The notes under the pieces were generated by a model, which worked only from the letters and a program-made list of their open reading frames with translations, made no database searches and was not told the origin of the DNA. From the NCBI GenBank assembly GCA_965178525.1, contig CBCXVS010000104.1, forward strand, positions 1 to 22,560: DNA of 22,560 nucleotides, in the 5' to 3' direction. The DNA is from CBCXVS01 sp965178525. GTDB taxonomy: Bacteria > Tectomicrobia > Entotheonellia > Entotheonellales > Entotheonellaceae. Each line of letters starts with the position of its first letter. Position 1 is the first letter of the stretch. The position numbers and the translations under genes are program-made. This document shows positions 1 to 7,350 of this stretch, piece by piece.

Positions 1-141
1 AATGGACTTTTGAATTGGGCCAACCTGTTGATCTACTTAACCCTCCGCCTATTCTGCCAGGGGAACTTCGGCCTAGATATATTACCGGCTGATAGACTAA
101 AGAAACATGAGTATTACTTCTACTCACGTTGGCTTGCTTAA
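1..141 (+). CDS. 3' end of an unidentified repeated gene (partial, possibly transposase)
   Basis: The open frame enters from the window edge and runs to TAA at 139-141. Its first 26 codons (…NWANLLIYLTLRLF…GNFGLD) also occur at the far end of the window on the opposite strand. The only differences inside the shared protein stretch are synonymous (GGC/GGG, GAT/GAC), which supports real coding. After GLD this copy continues for 20 more residues (ILPADRL…SRWLA), while the other copy stops at once. I do not recognise the family. A multicopy, coding repeat at both contig ends suggests an insertion-sequence transposase, but no catalytic motif is visible in this fragment. Confidence 0.4.
   Translation, partial: NGLLNWANLLIYLTLRLFCQGNFGLDILPADRLKKHEYYFYSRWLA
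3..77 (+). repeat. Terminal inverted repeat, left copy
   Basis: Bases 3-71 are the exact reverse complement of 22492-22560. With one mismatch at 72 the match extends to 77 (22486 on the other side), after which the copies diverge. The repeat is coding on the strand that reads inward. It may be a multicopy gene fragment at which assembly broke, or one of two inverted insertion-sequence copies flanking the segment. Confidence 0.9.
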
Positions 142-442
142 ACGCATCTGTGCCTTTGTCCTCGCGCGCTGCTCCCGTGTTGCTAGGAAGGGCTCTGACA
201 ATGGTGTCTGGACCAGAGAAAAGCACAAATTGAGGGGTGAGATTTACCAAAGATCGTTGACCCCACCCGCCGCTTGTGCGGGGTTACATAATCGCATCGC
301 GATCTCTTCACGCGCCGCACTGTGGGCCTGGACGACCTCTCAGTGACAGCCGACACGTCAGGTCGGCCGTGGGCTTTTTCCTGCATTTCAACACGCTCGA
401 AAAGACAAATCTCATGGGCTTGTACAAGCGCTAACCATGGGC
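142..442. other. Gene-free stretch downstream of ugpC
   Basis: No convincing gene is visible. Short frames here have no recognisable product. A GCCGAC/GTCGGC hairpin (349-354 with 362-367) is followed on the plus strand, after a 7-base gap, by CTTTTT at 374-379. It could weakly terminate plus-strand transcription entering from the left-end gene. A second small hairpin, CCCGC/GCGGG, lies near 266-283. No U-tract follows either hairpin on the minus strand, so no clear terminator for ugpC is seen. Confidence 0.4.
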
Positions 443-1519
443 TCATCCGTGCAGCCGCCGACCGCTTGCCGTATCGAAGAGATGCATATGCCGCGACTCC
501 ACCGCCAGCGGCAACACATCGCCAATGTGGGCTTTGATCACGCCAGGTAAGCGCACGGTCAAGGGCGTGTGATCCGCACCGAAGTGGCCGTGGACCATCG
601 TATCGGCGCCCAATTCCTCGACCAAGTCCACCGTGAAGGGAGCCACGCCCGCTTCGGCGCGGATCAACTGAAAATGTTCAGGGCGAATACCGAGCGTGAT
701 GGCGCGGTTGGCATACGCCACAGCACTAGGGCACGGAAGGCGGTCCCCGCTTGGGAGTTCGATGTCACGGCCGTCACGGCCAATGCGGGCCGGGAACAGG
801 TTCATGGATGGCGACCCGATGAACCCGGCGACAAACGTGGTGATGGGGCGCTCATACAGCTCGAGCGGTTGCCCAATCTGCTCCACATGGCCCTCATGCA
901 TGACCAAAAGCTGCTGGCCCAGTGTCATCGCTTCCACCTGGTCATGGGTCACATAGACACTGGTGATCTTGAGGCGTTCGTGTAGCTTTTTGATCTCAAT
1001 CCGCATTTGCACGCGCAACTTCGCATCCAGATTGGATAAGGGCTCGTCAAACAAAAACACGCTGGGTTCGCGCACAATGGCCCGCCCCATAGCCACCCGC
1101 TGCCGTTGCCCGCCGCTGAGCTGGCGCGGCTTGCGTTGCAAGAGCATTTCAATGGCTAAAATCTCGGCGGCTTTTTGCACGCGCCCACGGATTTTGGCTT
1201 TTGGGACGCGGCGGTTTTTCAGCCCATAGGCCATATTGTCATAGACCGTCATGTGGGGATAGAGGGCGTAATTCTGGAACACCATGGCGATGTCTCGCTG
1301 CGCCGGCTCCAGATGATTCACCACGTGGCCACCAATCGCGATGTCGCCTGCCGTGATGCTCTCCAGGCCGGCGACCATCCGCAGTAAGGTCGATTTGCCG
1401 CAGCCGGACGGGCCGACCACGACCAGGAACTCGCCGTCGCGGATGTCGCAATCGACGCCGTGGATAACTTCGGTCTTGCCATAGGATTTGCGCACGTGGC
1501 GTAGGTTGATGCCTGCCAT
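443..1519 (-). CDS. ugpC: Glycerol-3-phosphate-type ABC importer ATPase UgpC
   Basis: The 358-residue protein is the nucleotide-binding subunit of a carbohydrate-uptake (CUT1) importer that powers uptake of sn-glycerol 3-phosphate or related glycerophosphodiesters. Visible motifs are Walker A GPSGCGKST (36-44), Q-loop FQNYALYP (81-88), signature LSGGQ (134-138), Walker B VFLFDEP (154-160) and switch histidine H192. A C-terminal MalK/UgpC-type regulatory domain follows (about 235-358; GIRPEHF motif). Length matches UgpC (about 356). It is the last gene of a minus-strand ugpB-A-E-C cluster, starting 10 bases after the ugpE stop. The Ugp assignment rests mainly on the near-identity of the ugpB product to UgpB; the ATPase alone could be any MalK-like subunit. 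Confidence 0.9.
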   Translation of the reverse strand: MAGINLRHVRKSYGKTEVIHGVDCDIRDGEFLVVVGPSGCGKSTLLRMVAGLESITAGDIAIGGHVVNHLEPAQRDIAMVFQNYALYPHMTVYDNMAYGLKNRRVPKAKIRGRVQKAAEILAIEMLLQRKPRQLSGGQRQRVAMGRAIVREPSVFLFDEPLSNLDAKLRVQMRIEIKKLHERLKITSVYVTHDQVEAMTLGQQLLVMHEGHVEQIGQPLELYERPITTFVAGFIGSPSMNLFPARIGRDGRDIELPSGDRLPCPSAVAYANRAITLGIRPEHFQLIRAEAGVAPFTVDLVEELGADTMVHGHFGADHTPLTVRLPGVIKAHIGDVLPLAVESRHMHLFDTASGRRLHG

Positions 1520-1529
1520 GGTTGGCTCG

Positions 1530-2387
1530 CTATTTTTCGGTTTCTACCAGGCCTTTGACAAAGAGCCGCTGCATGGCCACCACAATCACCACGGGCGGCA
1601 GCATGGCCAGCATCGTCGTCGCCATGACGAGGTGCCAGGCGGCCTGATCGTCTCCCACCTGCAGCATGCGGTTGGTGCCGACGACAATGGTCAGCATCTC
1701 TTGATCGGTGGTGACCAACAGCGGCCACAGGTACTGATTCCAGCCATAGATAAACAAAATCACGAACAGCGCGGCGATATTGGTGCGCGAGAGCGGCAGC
1801 ACGATATCCCAAAAAAATTTTAGCGGCCCCGCGTTGTCGATGCGGGCTGCCTCCGCCAACTCGTCCGGGATGGTCATAAAGACTTGGCGGAACATGAACG
1901 TGGCGGTCGCCGAGGCAATCAAGGGGATGGTCAGGCCCCAATAACTATCGAGCATATTCAGGTTGGCGACGATTTGGTACGTCGGTAAAATCCGCACCTC
2001 GACTGGCAACATCAGGGTAATAAAAATCAGCCAGAACGCGGCCATGCGAAACGGGAAGCGAAAATAGACGATGGCGTAAGCGGCGATGATCGAAATCGCG
2101 ATTTTCCCGATGGCAATGCCCAAGGCCATGATCAGGCTGTTGAGCAGCATGCGGCCGGCACTGATCCGGCCAAAACCGGAGGCCTCGTCCAGGCCGGCGG
2201 CGATCATGGTGGCGTAATTCGTCACGAGTTCGCCGCCGGGCAGCAACGGCATGGGCGCACGCACCAAATCCTGCAAGGTATGCGAGAAGGCCACGAACGT
2301 GACGTACACCGGAAAGGCGAGGATAAGAATACCGAATATGAGGGCGGCGTGGGTCAAGACGATTAGCCCGTGGCGATTCTGTACCAT
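1530..2387 (-). CDS. ugpE: Glycerol-3-phosphate-type ABC importer permease UgpE
   Basis: This 285-residue inner-membrane permease is of the MalG/UgpE type. It has about six hydrophobic segments (for example 9-33, 83-105, 114-135 and near the C-terminus). The EAA coupling motif for the ATPase is at about 174-198 (IPDELAEAARIDNAG…). The start ATG overlaps the ugpA stop by one base (TGATG), indicating translational coupling. The protein would pair with UgpA as the heterodimeric channel. Length matches E. coli UgpE (281). Confidence 0.92.
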   Translation of the reverse strand: MVQNRHGLIVLTHAALIFGILILAFPVYVTFVAFSHTLQDLVRAPMPLLPGGELVTNYATMIAAGLDEASGFGRISAGRMLLNSLIMALGIAIGKIAISIIAAYAIVYFRFPFRMAAFWLIFITLMLPVEVRILPTYQIVANLNMLDSYWGLTIPLIASATATFMFRQVFMTIPDELAEAARIDNAGPLKFFWDIVLPLSRTNIAALFVILFIYGWNQYLWPLLVTTDQEMLTIVVGTNRMLQVGDDQAAWHLVMATTMLAMLPPVVIVVAMQRLFVKGLVETEK

Positions 2388-3268
2388 CAGTAGTGTACCC
2401 TGCGCTCAATAAAGCGGAACTGCATGACCGTCAAGGTCATCACGATCGCCATGAGGACGACCGACTGCGCCGCCGAACTCCCGAGATTCAACCCGATAAA
2501 GCCGTCGTTAAAGACCTTGTAAACCAGGGTCGTGGTCGCCCCGGCCGGCCCGCCATCGGTCACCGCGTGGATGATACCAAAGGTGTCAAAAAACGCATAG
2601 ACGAGATTGAGCACGATGAGGAAAAACGTCGTGGGCGTGAGGAGCGGAAAGACAATCGTCCAGAAGCGTCTAGCCGGCCCGGCGCAGTCGATAGCGGCGG
2701 GTTCGAGTAGCGCCGCCGGGATGGCCTGCATGCCGGCTAAAAAGAAGATGAAATTGTAACTGATCTGCTTCCAGGCGGCGGCAATGACCACGAGAATCAG
2801 CGCCTGGCCGCCGTTGACGTGCGCGTTCCACTCATAGCCCACGCCACGCATGAGGTAGGGCAAAAAGCCCATTACCGGATTGAACAAGAGATACCATAAG
2901 AGGCCCGCGACCGCCGGGGCAATGGCATACGGCCAGATCAGCAGGGTGCGATACAAGGTGGCCCCGCGCAGGATGCGGTCGGCCTGGACGGCTAAATAGA
3001 GAGCGAGCGTGAGCGCCAGGAAGGCGACGGAGAAGCTGAAGAAGAGCGTTACACCTAGCGCTTTCAGATACAGCGGATCGGTAAAGACATCCGCAAAATT
3101 GTCAAACCAGACCAAGTCGGCGCCAAGTCCGAAGGGGTCCTCGACATATACGGACTGCTTCAGCGCTTGCGCCGCCGGCCAGATGAAAAACACCAGGGTG
3201 ACGATAAGCTGCGGCGCAAGCAGGAGATACGGCAGTAGTTTATGGTTGAAAACGACACGTTGTTCCAT
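2387..3268 (-). CDS. ugpA: Glycerol-3-phosphate-type ABC importer permease UgpA
   Basis: This 293-residue inner-membrane permease is of the MalF/UgpA type. An N-terminal hydrophobic segment lies at about 11-36, further membrane segments follow, and the EAA motif is at about 183-210 (IPAALLEPAAIDCAG…). Its start is 21 bases downstream of the final TAA of ugpB and its stop overlaps the ugpE start. E. coli UgpA is 295 residues. The gene is intact even though the upstream binding-protein gene carries two nonsense codons, so the lesion is recent, tolerated, or suppressed. Confidence 0.92.
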   Translation of the reverse strand: MEQRVVFNHKLLPYLLLAPQLIVTLVFFIWPAAQALKQSVYVEDPFGLGADLVWFDNFADVFTDPLYLKALGVTLFFSFSVAFLALTLALYLAVQADRILRGATLYRTLLIWPYAIAPAVAGLLWYLLFNPVMGFLPYLMRGVGYEWNAHVNGGQALILVVIAAAWKQISYNFIFFLAGMQAIPAALLEPAAIDCAGPARRFWTIVFPLLTPTTFFLIVLNLVYAFFDTFGIIHAVTDGGPAGATTTLVYKVFNDGFIGLNLGSSAAQSVVLMAIVMTLTVMQFRFIERRVHY

Positions 3269-3289
3269 GACGCGTCAAGCACCGCGCAC

Positions 3290-4627
3290 TTACTTCACGG
3301 TTTTTTCAAATTTCCGCAGCAGCACGTTACCGCGCTTGACCGCATCATCCAGCGCTTGTCACGCGGATTTGTTGCCGCCCCAGACATGTTCAAGTTCTTC
3401 GTTGATGACATCACGGATCTGTACGAAATTGCCGAAGCGCAGGCCGCGCGAGTTTGTCGTGGGGTCATTCAACGTCATTTGTTTCAACGCGATTTCCGTG
3501 CCGGGGTGCTTCTCATAATACCCCTGCTTTTTGGTAAGTTCATAGGCCGCGTAGGTGATCGGGAGATAGCCAGTGCCCTGATGCCAGGTGGCCTGGACTG
3601 CAGCGGAGGAGAGATAGGTAAAGAACTTGGCCACGCATTGATAATCCGGTTTCGGGTGCCGCGCGAAGGTCCACAACGTGGCGCCGCCGATGATGGAATT
3701 TTGCGGCTTCTCGATGATCTCCGGCCAGTACGGCAACATGCCCATGCCGAACTCGAACTCGGCGGTTTTCTTGATGCCGCCATACCCAGCCGACGATTGC
3801 GTGTACATCACACACGTGCCTTCGGTGAACAACGCTTGGCTGTCTCCACGCCGGCCGCCATATTTGAAAATACCGTCTTTCTGCCAGTCGGCCAGTTGCT
3901 GGATGTGTTTGACCTGAGCCGGGCCGTTGAAAGTCAGTTCGGTATCGAACCCCTCAAAGCCATTGGCCTTAGTCCCGAGCGGGACGTTATGCTAGGCGGA
4001 AAAATTTTCCAGGTGTACCCAGGACTGCCAGGCTGTACTAAACCCGCAGGGATAGCCTGCCGCCTTCGTTTTCTTGGCGGCTGCAGCGACTTCCGGCCAT
4101 GTGGCGGGCGGCTTGTCCGGGTCAAGCCCGGCTTTTTTGAACGCGTCTTGGTTGTAATACAGCACCGGCGTCGAGCTGTTAAACGGCATCGAGAGCATCT
4201 TGCCGTCCGGCGATGTGTAGTACCCGACGACAGTTGAGAGATAGCCGCTCGGATCGAACCTTTCCCCTCCTTCTGTCATGACCTCGTAGACCGGCTTGAT
4301 GGCGCCTTTGGCCCCCATCATCGTGGCGGTCCCAACTTCGAACACCTGCAAGATATGAGGCTGCTTGCCAGCCCGGAACGCGGCGATGCCAGCCGTCATG
4401 TTTTCCGTATAGTTGCCTTTGAATGTCGGGATGACTTGGCACTGCGCCTGCGCGTCATTAAACCCCTTGGCAATATCGCCGACGCGCTTGCCCAACACGC
4501 CGCCCATGGCATGCCACCAGTGCACAACCGTAGGTTCCGCCGCGTATGCCAACCACGGTAACAGACTCACCAACACGCCGTCGATCACAACGGCAAGGAT
4601 CCGACGACCCCACCATTTCCATACCAT
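3290..4627 (-). pseudogene. ugpB: ugpB, periplasmic glycerol-3-phosphate binding protein with two in-frame stops
   Basis: One continuous frame of 445 codons encodes a UgpB-like solute-binding protein with signal peptide (cleavage near LAYA|AEPTVV). It keeps long stretches typical of E. coli UgpB, such as GYLPIT and NSRGLRFGNFVQIRD. The frame is interrupted twice without any frameshift. A TAG lies at 3992-3994 (codon 212), directly after ENFSA, where E. coli UgpB as I recall it has Trp. A TGA lies at 3359-3361 (codon 423), between NKSA and QALDDAVKRGN. Translation then continues in frame to TAA at 3290-3292. Full length with readthrough matches UgpB (438 in E. coli). ATG 4627 is preferred over ATG 4633 because AAGGAG (4635-4640) sits 7 bases from the former and 1 base from the latter. 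The gene may be a recent pseudogene, may contain base errors, or may be read through. Confidence 0.85.
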
Positions 4628-4635
4628 TTCCATTC

Positions 4636-4655
4636 TCCTTCGCGTTTCTTCGCGT
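4636..4655 (-). repeat. Two 10-bp tandem units supplying the ugpB ribosome binding site
   Basis: On the minus strand two adjacent units, ACGCGAAGAA and ACGCGAAGGA, precede ugpB, with a third degenerate unit (CGCTAAGGA) just upstream. The end of the last unit forms AAGGAG, the best Shine-Dalgarno sequence for ugpB. Confidence 0.6.
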
Positions 4656-4680
4656 CCTTAGCGGAGCCGTTTTCACCCGT

Positions 4681-4694
4681 GCGCCACGTGGCGC
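4681..4694. promoter_or_regulatory. 14-bp perfect palindrome, candidate operator
   Basis: The sequence GCGCCACGTGGCGC is its own reverse complement. It lies 54 bases upstream of ugpB in the region divergent to the amidohydrolase gene. Perfect short palindromes there are typical of dimeric repressor sites. No regulator gene is next to it, so the assignment is tentative. Confidence 0.4.
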
Positions 4695-4739
4695 CACGCC
4701 GGTCGGGTTGGTAGCGCCGCCTACTGTATCATCATTTCC

Positions 4740-4767
4740 GTGTATGGCTCACTATTTTCTCATACAC
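4740..4767. promoter_or_regulatory. Inverted repeat GTGTATG-N14-CATACAC, candidate operator or hairpin
   Basis: Two perfect 7-bp arms (4740-4746 and 4761-4767) are separated by 14 AT-rich bases in the divergent intergenic region between ugpB and the amidohydrolase gene. The arm spacing, about two helical turns between centres, fits a dimer binding site. No clear -35/-10 pair could be assigned. Confidence 0.3.
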
Positions 4768-4902
4768 CCTGCCAAATGAAAACACCATAGCAGGCCCCGA
4801 TACGATGTGATAGGATAACGCCCGGCCGCATACTCGGGCGCCATGATCAAACGCAGAAGCTTGCGAGTAAACCCCCGCACCTATTGTTTCTAGGAGGAGC
4901 GT

Positions 4903-6129
4903 ATGAAAGACGGACTTAGATTTGTCGATTGCGACATGCACATTATGGAGCCGCCAGATCTGTTTGCGAAATATCTGGATCCGACATTCAAAGACCGCGT
5001 CGTGCTTCCGACCGGCGCCGACGGGCGGCCCAAACGCGGTATGATCGTTATTGACGGGTTGCCCACGAGCATGGACGTCGCGTTGCAGCAACATCGGAAG
5101 CCCAACCGCTCCGTCGCGGCCGTCAATAGCACCCAGCCCCTGTCGGGATCGCGCATTGCGGAAGAGGGACGCCTAGACTTTGCGATTGAGCGCAATTATA
5201 ACGCCGAAGCCCAGGTGATGGGCATGGAGATCGAGGGCATTGATATTGGGGTCCTGTTTCCCACGGTCGGACTCAGCCTGATCGCCCGAAACGATATGGA
5301 TCCGCAGCTTTCCCTGGCGCTCTGCCAGGCCTACAACAACTGGATCCACGAGTTCTGCCAATACAGCCCCGACCAATTGAAATTTGCCGCTATGCTCCCC
5401 TTTCATGACGTCAATTTAGCCTGCAAGGAGTTGGTGCGGTGCGTCACCGAACTCGGCGCGGTGGGCTCCTTTCCCCGCCCGAATATGGTGAATGGCCATT
5501 TCTGGCACTCGAATTACTGGAACCCGCTCTACACGTTGCACGAAGAACTCGATGTGACCTTAGGATTCCACGAGGGCACCGGCGCCCATTATTCCCACAT
5601 GAACGTGTTGTACGGCGAAAACCGATTCTATCGCCATGTGGCCAGCCACTGGATCGAGATGCAACAGGCCCTCATCGCCATGATTATCGGTGGGGTGTTT
5701 GAGTTCCATCCGAGGCTTCGGGTCGGTTTCCTGGAAGCGCAGAACTCGTGGGTGCCCGGAATTCTGACGCGGATTGAGTGGGATTATCCGCAATACCATG
5801 AGTCGCATGCGCCCTACCTCTCTCTCACCCCGAAGGAATATTTCCGGCGTAATTGCTGGGCCGCGGTGGAGGGGAGTGAGCCGGAGATTGCGGCGACCGC
5901 GAGTCTGATCGGGGCCGATCGGATGTGTATCTCGACGGATTACCCCCACTTCGATTCCAACTTCCCCAATGTCTCGACGAATCTGCTGAACAACGTCCCA
6001 CGCGAGATGGCGGCTGAGATTTTCATGGGTGGCGCGCATCTCTACGGCTTCACCGATGAAGACTTCGCCAAAGCCGCCGATGCCGCGGCGGCGAAGGGCA
6101 CGTCCGCGGCCATGCCGGTGGGCGATTAA
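4903..6129 (+). CDS. Amidohydrolase family protein (amidohydrolase_2, ACMSD-like)
   Basis: This 408-residue metal-dependent hydrolase belongs to the amidohydrolase_2 group (COG2159), whose members decarboxylate or hydrolyse small organic acids and lactones. Visible features are the strand-1 metal motif D11-M-H13 followed by EPPDL, a middle histidine in GFHEGTG (H223), and the late metal-ligand aspartate in STDYPHFD (D346). The start is set by a strong AGGAGG six bases or so upstream. It is transcribed divergently from ugpB and alone, with a stable hairpin after its stop. Members of this EPPDLW/EPPDLF subgroup are numerous in uncultivated soil and sponge bacteria and mostly have unknown substrates, so the substrate cannot be named. 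Confidence 0.88.
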   Translation: MKDGLRFVDCDMHIMEPPDLFAKYLDPTFKDRVVLPTGADGRPKRGMIVIDGLPTSMDVALQQHRKPNRSVAAVNSTQPLSGSRIAEEGRLDFAIERNYNAEAQVMGMEIEGIDIGVLFPTVGLSLIARNDMDPQLSLALCQAYNNWIHEFCQYSPDQLKFAAMLPFHDVNLACKELVRCVTELGAVGSFPRPNMVNGHFWHSNYWNPLYTLHEELDVTLGFHEGTGAHYSHMNVLYGENRFYRHVASHWIEMQQALIAMIIGGVFEFHPRLRVGFLEAQNSWVPGILTRIEWDYPQYHESHAPYLSLTPKEYFRRNCWAAVEGSEPEIAATASLIGADRMCISTDYPHFDSNFPNVSTNLLNNVPREMAAEIFMGGAHLYGFTDEDFAKAADAAAAKGTSAAMPVGD

Positions 6130-6156
6130 TCGCCTGCGGGCCGTTCAACCTCATCC

Positions 6157-6197
6157 CTGCTCGCCGAGCGAGGGCGCCGCTTGCGCTCGGTGGGCAG
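6157..6197 (+). terminator. Hairpin after the amidohydrolase gene, candidate terminator
   Basis: A 14-bp stem with two G-U pairs (arms 6157-6170 and 6184-6197; core CCGAGCG/CGCTCGG) and a 13-base loop lies 27 bases after the amidohydrolase stop. No U-tract follows, so it may be a non-canonical terminator or a 3' stabilising structure. Confidence 0.45.
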
Positions 6198-6274
6198 TGG
6201 GAACATAGCTCATGCGGAAAGTTGGTGAGATGGAGATGCGGGGAACGTGCGCGTGGGAGAGAAAGCCCAAAACA

Positions 6275-6317
6275 TAAAGGGGTAATTCCCTCGCTACTGG
6301 CGGGAACTACCCCTTTA
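6275..6317. repeat. 16-bp imperfect inverted repeat (hairpin)
   Basis: Arms TAAAGGGGTAATTCCC (6275-6290) and its near reverse complement (6302-6317) flank an 11-base spacer. The single mismatch is A-C in a plus-strand transcript but G-U in a minus-strand transcript, so the structure would be more stable as minus-strand RNA. There is no U-tract. Confidence 0.6.
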
Positions 6318-6343
6318 ACGTACGGCCACGTATACAGCCTCGT

Positions 6344-6380
6344 GCTTCTCCCCGTCACGGGCCATGGCACAGGGAGAAGC
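6344..6380. repeat. 9-bp inverted repeat (hairpin)
   Basis: Perfect arms GCTTCTCCC (6344-6352) and GGGAGAAGC (6372-6380) enclose a 19-base loop. The function is unknown; it is one of several hairpins clustered in this gene-free region. Confidence 0.5.
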
Positions 6381-6483
6381 GAGCTTACGGAAACTTTCGA
6401 TACCTCATCATGAAAGACACGATGGAACCTTTCAAAGGAGATAACGCTTAGCCGTTATATCCGCCACGATATGGCCCATCTTG

Positions 6484-6526
6484 TGTCGCCCCTCCCTACA
6501 TGGACCCGGCATCGGGAGGAGCCTTA
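6484..6526 (+). repeat. 43-bp direct repeat, copy 1
   Basis: It starts TGTCGCCC, contains CTCCC and later GGGAGGAGCCTTAT, and matches the copy at 6623-6665 closely at both ends with a diverged centre. The CTCCC/GGGAG pair can form a small hairpin. Confidence 0.6.
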
Positions 6527-6622
6527 TGAGGGATATTTGTACATTTCCAGGACAGGGAACATGTCATTCTCCCACCGAGGGTATTAGCCCGGTGTTTCAT
6601 CCAGACTGTGACCTCGTAGGAC

Positions 6623-6665
6623 TGTCGCCCTCCCAGGTGAAGCCGCATGCCGGGAGGAGCCTTAT
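6623..6665 (+). repeat. 43-bp direct repeat, copy 2
   Basis: This is the second copy of the element at 6484-6526, in the same orientation and 139 bp downstream. It has the conserved edges TGTCGCCC and GGGAGGAGCCTTAT and retains the internal CTCCC/GGGAG hairpin. Confidence 0.6.
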
Positions 6666-6782
6666 AGCGGCCACTTGCGCTGCTGTGTGACCATGCACAT
6701 CCTTTCATGTTCCATGTCAGTACGTGTGTCCATTTGGACACCGCTAACCTTGTATAATATACCTTACGGTGCGCTTCGAATA

Positions 6783-6990
6783 TTGTCAAGCAATCAAACG
6801 GTCACCCAAATAGATGACAGAGGCTCTCACATTTGCATAGTTTGTGTTTTCAACTGCATGCAAAGAAGATGGACGTCTCAGCCAAAAATATCATATCAGG
6901 ATAGCTGTCCCATGTATATGTGATCCATATTTATAATGGGATTTCATAGCATGGCAGGTTCCATTGGGTGACTGTTTGATTGCTTGACAA
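6783..6990. mobile_element. MITE-like element, 208 bp with 27-bp terminal inverted repeats
   Basis: The ends 6783-6809 and 6964-6990 are reverse complements over 27 bp with one mismatch (outer sequence TTGTCAAGCAATCAAAC). The interior is AT-rich, has no coding potential and contains a smaller inverted repeat TTTGCAT/ATGCAAA (6832-6838, 6858-6864). No clear target-site duplication is visible (left flank …GAATA, right flank GCACG…). Size and structure fit a miniature inverted-repeat transposable element mobilised by an unlinked transposase. The family is not recognised. Confidence 0.6.
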
Positions 6991-7013
6991 GCACGGTAGA
7001 GGCTCTTTATAGT
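6984..7013 (+). promoter_or_regulatory. Sigma70-type promoter for the dodecin gene, -35 inside the MITE end
   Basis: TTGACA (6984-6989, perfect -35) lies in the right terminal repeat of the MITE-like element. It is followed after 18 bases by TATAGT (7008-7013, five of six to consensus). Read with 17 bases the -10 would be TTATAG. The promoter faces the dodecin gene, whose start is 86 bases after the -10. The -10 lies outside the element, so insertion would have created a hybrid promoter. Confidence 0.6.
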
Positions 7014-7098
7014 TTCGGCCCGTGACATGTTGGCTCCATCGTGTCAACGCGAATGACACGGCGAGGCATGACGGCCCTCTACACCGAAGGAGCAAATC

Positions 7099-7329
7099 AT
7101 GGCCGAGATCGACACCCGGACGTACAAGCTGATCGAACTCGTTGGGGTTTCCAATGAAAGCTATGCCGCCGCAACACAGAATGCCGTGCAACGGGCGAGT
7201 GAAACGCTCCGTGGCTTGGGCTGGTTTCAAGTCACGGAACTCCGTGGCCTCATTCAGGATGGCGAGATTTCGGAATATCAAGTCACGTTGAAGGTGGGAT
7301 TCCGCCTGCTGGATTCGGACCAGCTATGA
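7099..7329 (+). CDS. Dodecin family flavin/CoA-binding protein
   Basis: This 76-residue protein matches bacterial dodecin, a dodecameric hollow-sphere protein that stores flavins (FMN, riboflavin) and in some bacteria also CoA. Visible signatures are YKLIELVGVS (9-18), the helix with ASETLRGLGWF carrying the flavin-stacking Trp (W42), the E…RG turn, and YQVTLKVGF (60-68) with the conserved Gln (Q61). Length is slightly above the usual 66-71. GAAGGAG lies 7 bases or so upstream of ATG. It is monocistronic, and a palindromic hairpin separates it from the convergent dppF gene. Transcription probably depends on the promoter at the edge of the upstream MITE-like element. Confidence 0.92.
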   Translation: MAEIDTRTYKLIELVGVSNESYAAATQNAVQRASETLRGLGWFQVTELRGLIQDGEISEYQVTLKVGFRLLDSDQL

Positions 7330-7350
7330 TGGCATGAGGAAACGCGGCGC

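Larger units (their letters stand above)
6130..7098. other. 970-bp gene-free region dense in hairpins and repeats
   Basis: No credible coding frame is visible. The stretch holds, in order, a 14-bp hairpin (6157-6197), a 16-bp hairpin (6275-6317), a 9-bp hairpin (6344-6380), two copies of a 43-bp direct repeat (6484-6526 and 6623-6665), a TATAAT box at 6753-6758 without a good -35, a MITE-like element (6783-6990) and the promoter of the dodecin gene. Base composition shifts from GC-rich to AT-rich after about 6690. It looks like a landing site for small non-autonomous elements. Confidence 0.6.

Noticed and set aside
107..446. Short overlapping frames on both strands between the left repeat and ugpC
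   Set aside because: There is no ribosome binding site, no similarity, and Arg/Ser-rich shadow composition.
3359..3361. TGA in ugpB as a selenocysteine codon
   Set aside because: UgpB is not a selenoprotein family, the position is not a Cys in homologues I know, and a second nonsense codon (TAG) exists. No SECIS-like stem was evident.
3242..4237. Long plus-strand open frame (331 codons) antisense to ugpB
   Set aside because: It mirrors the conserved ugpB frame, has no recognisable domain, and long antisense frames are expected in GC-rich genes.
6753..6758. TATAAT as an independent promoter
   Set aside because: No acceptable -35 occurs at 16-18 bases upstream (TGGACA lies only 12 bases away) and no gene begins before the MITE-like element.
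6481..6923. Short frames in the hairpin-rich region (6481-6690, 6496-6789, 6675-6923)
   Set aside because: They run through direct repeats and the MITE terminal repeat and look like chance frames with Cys/His/Trp-rich content.
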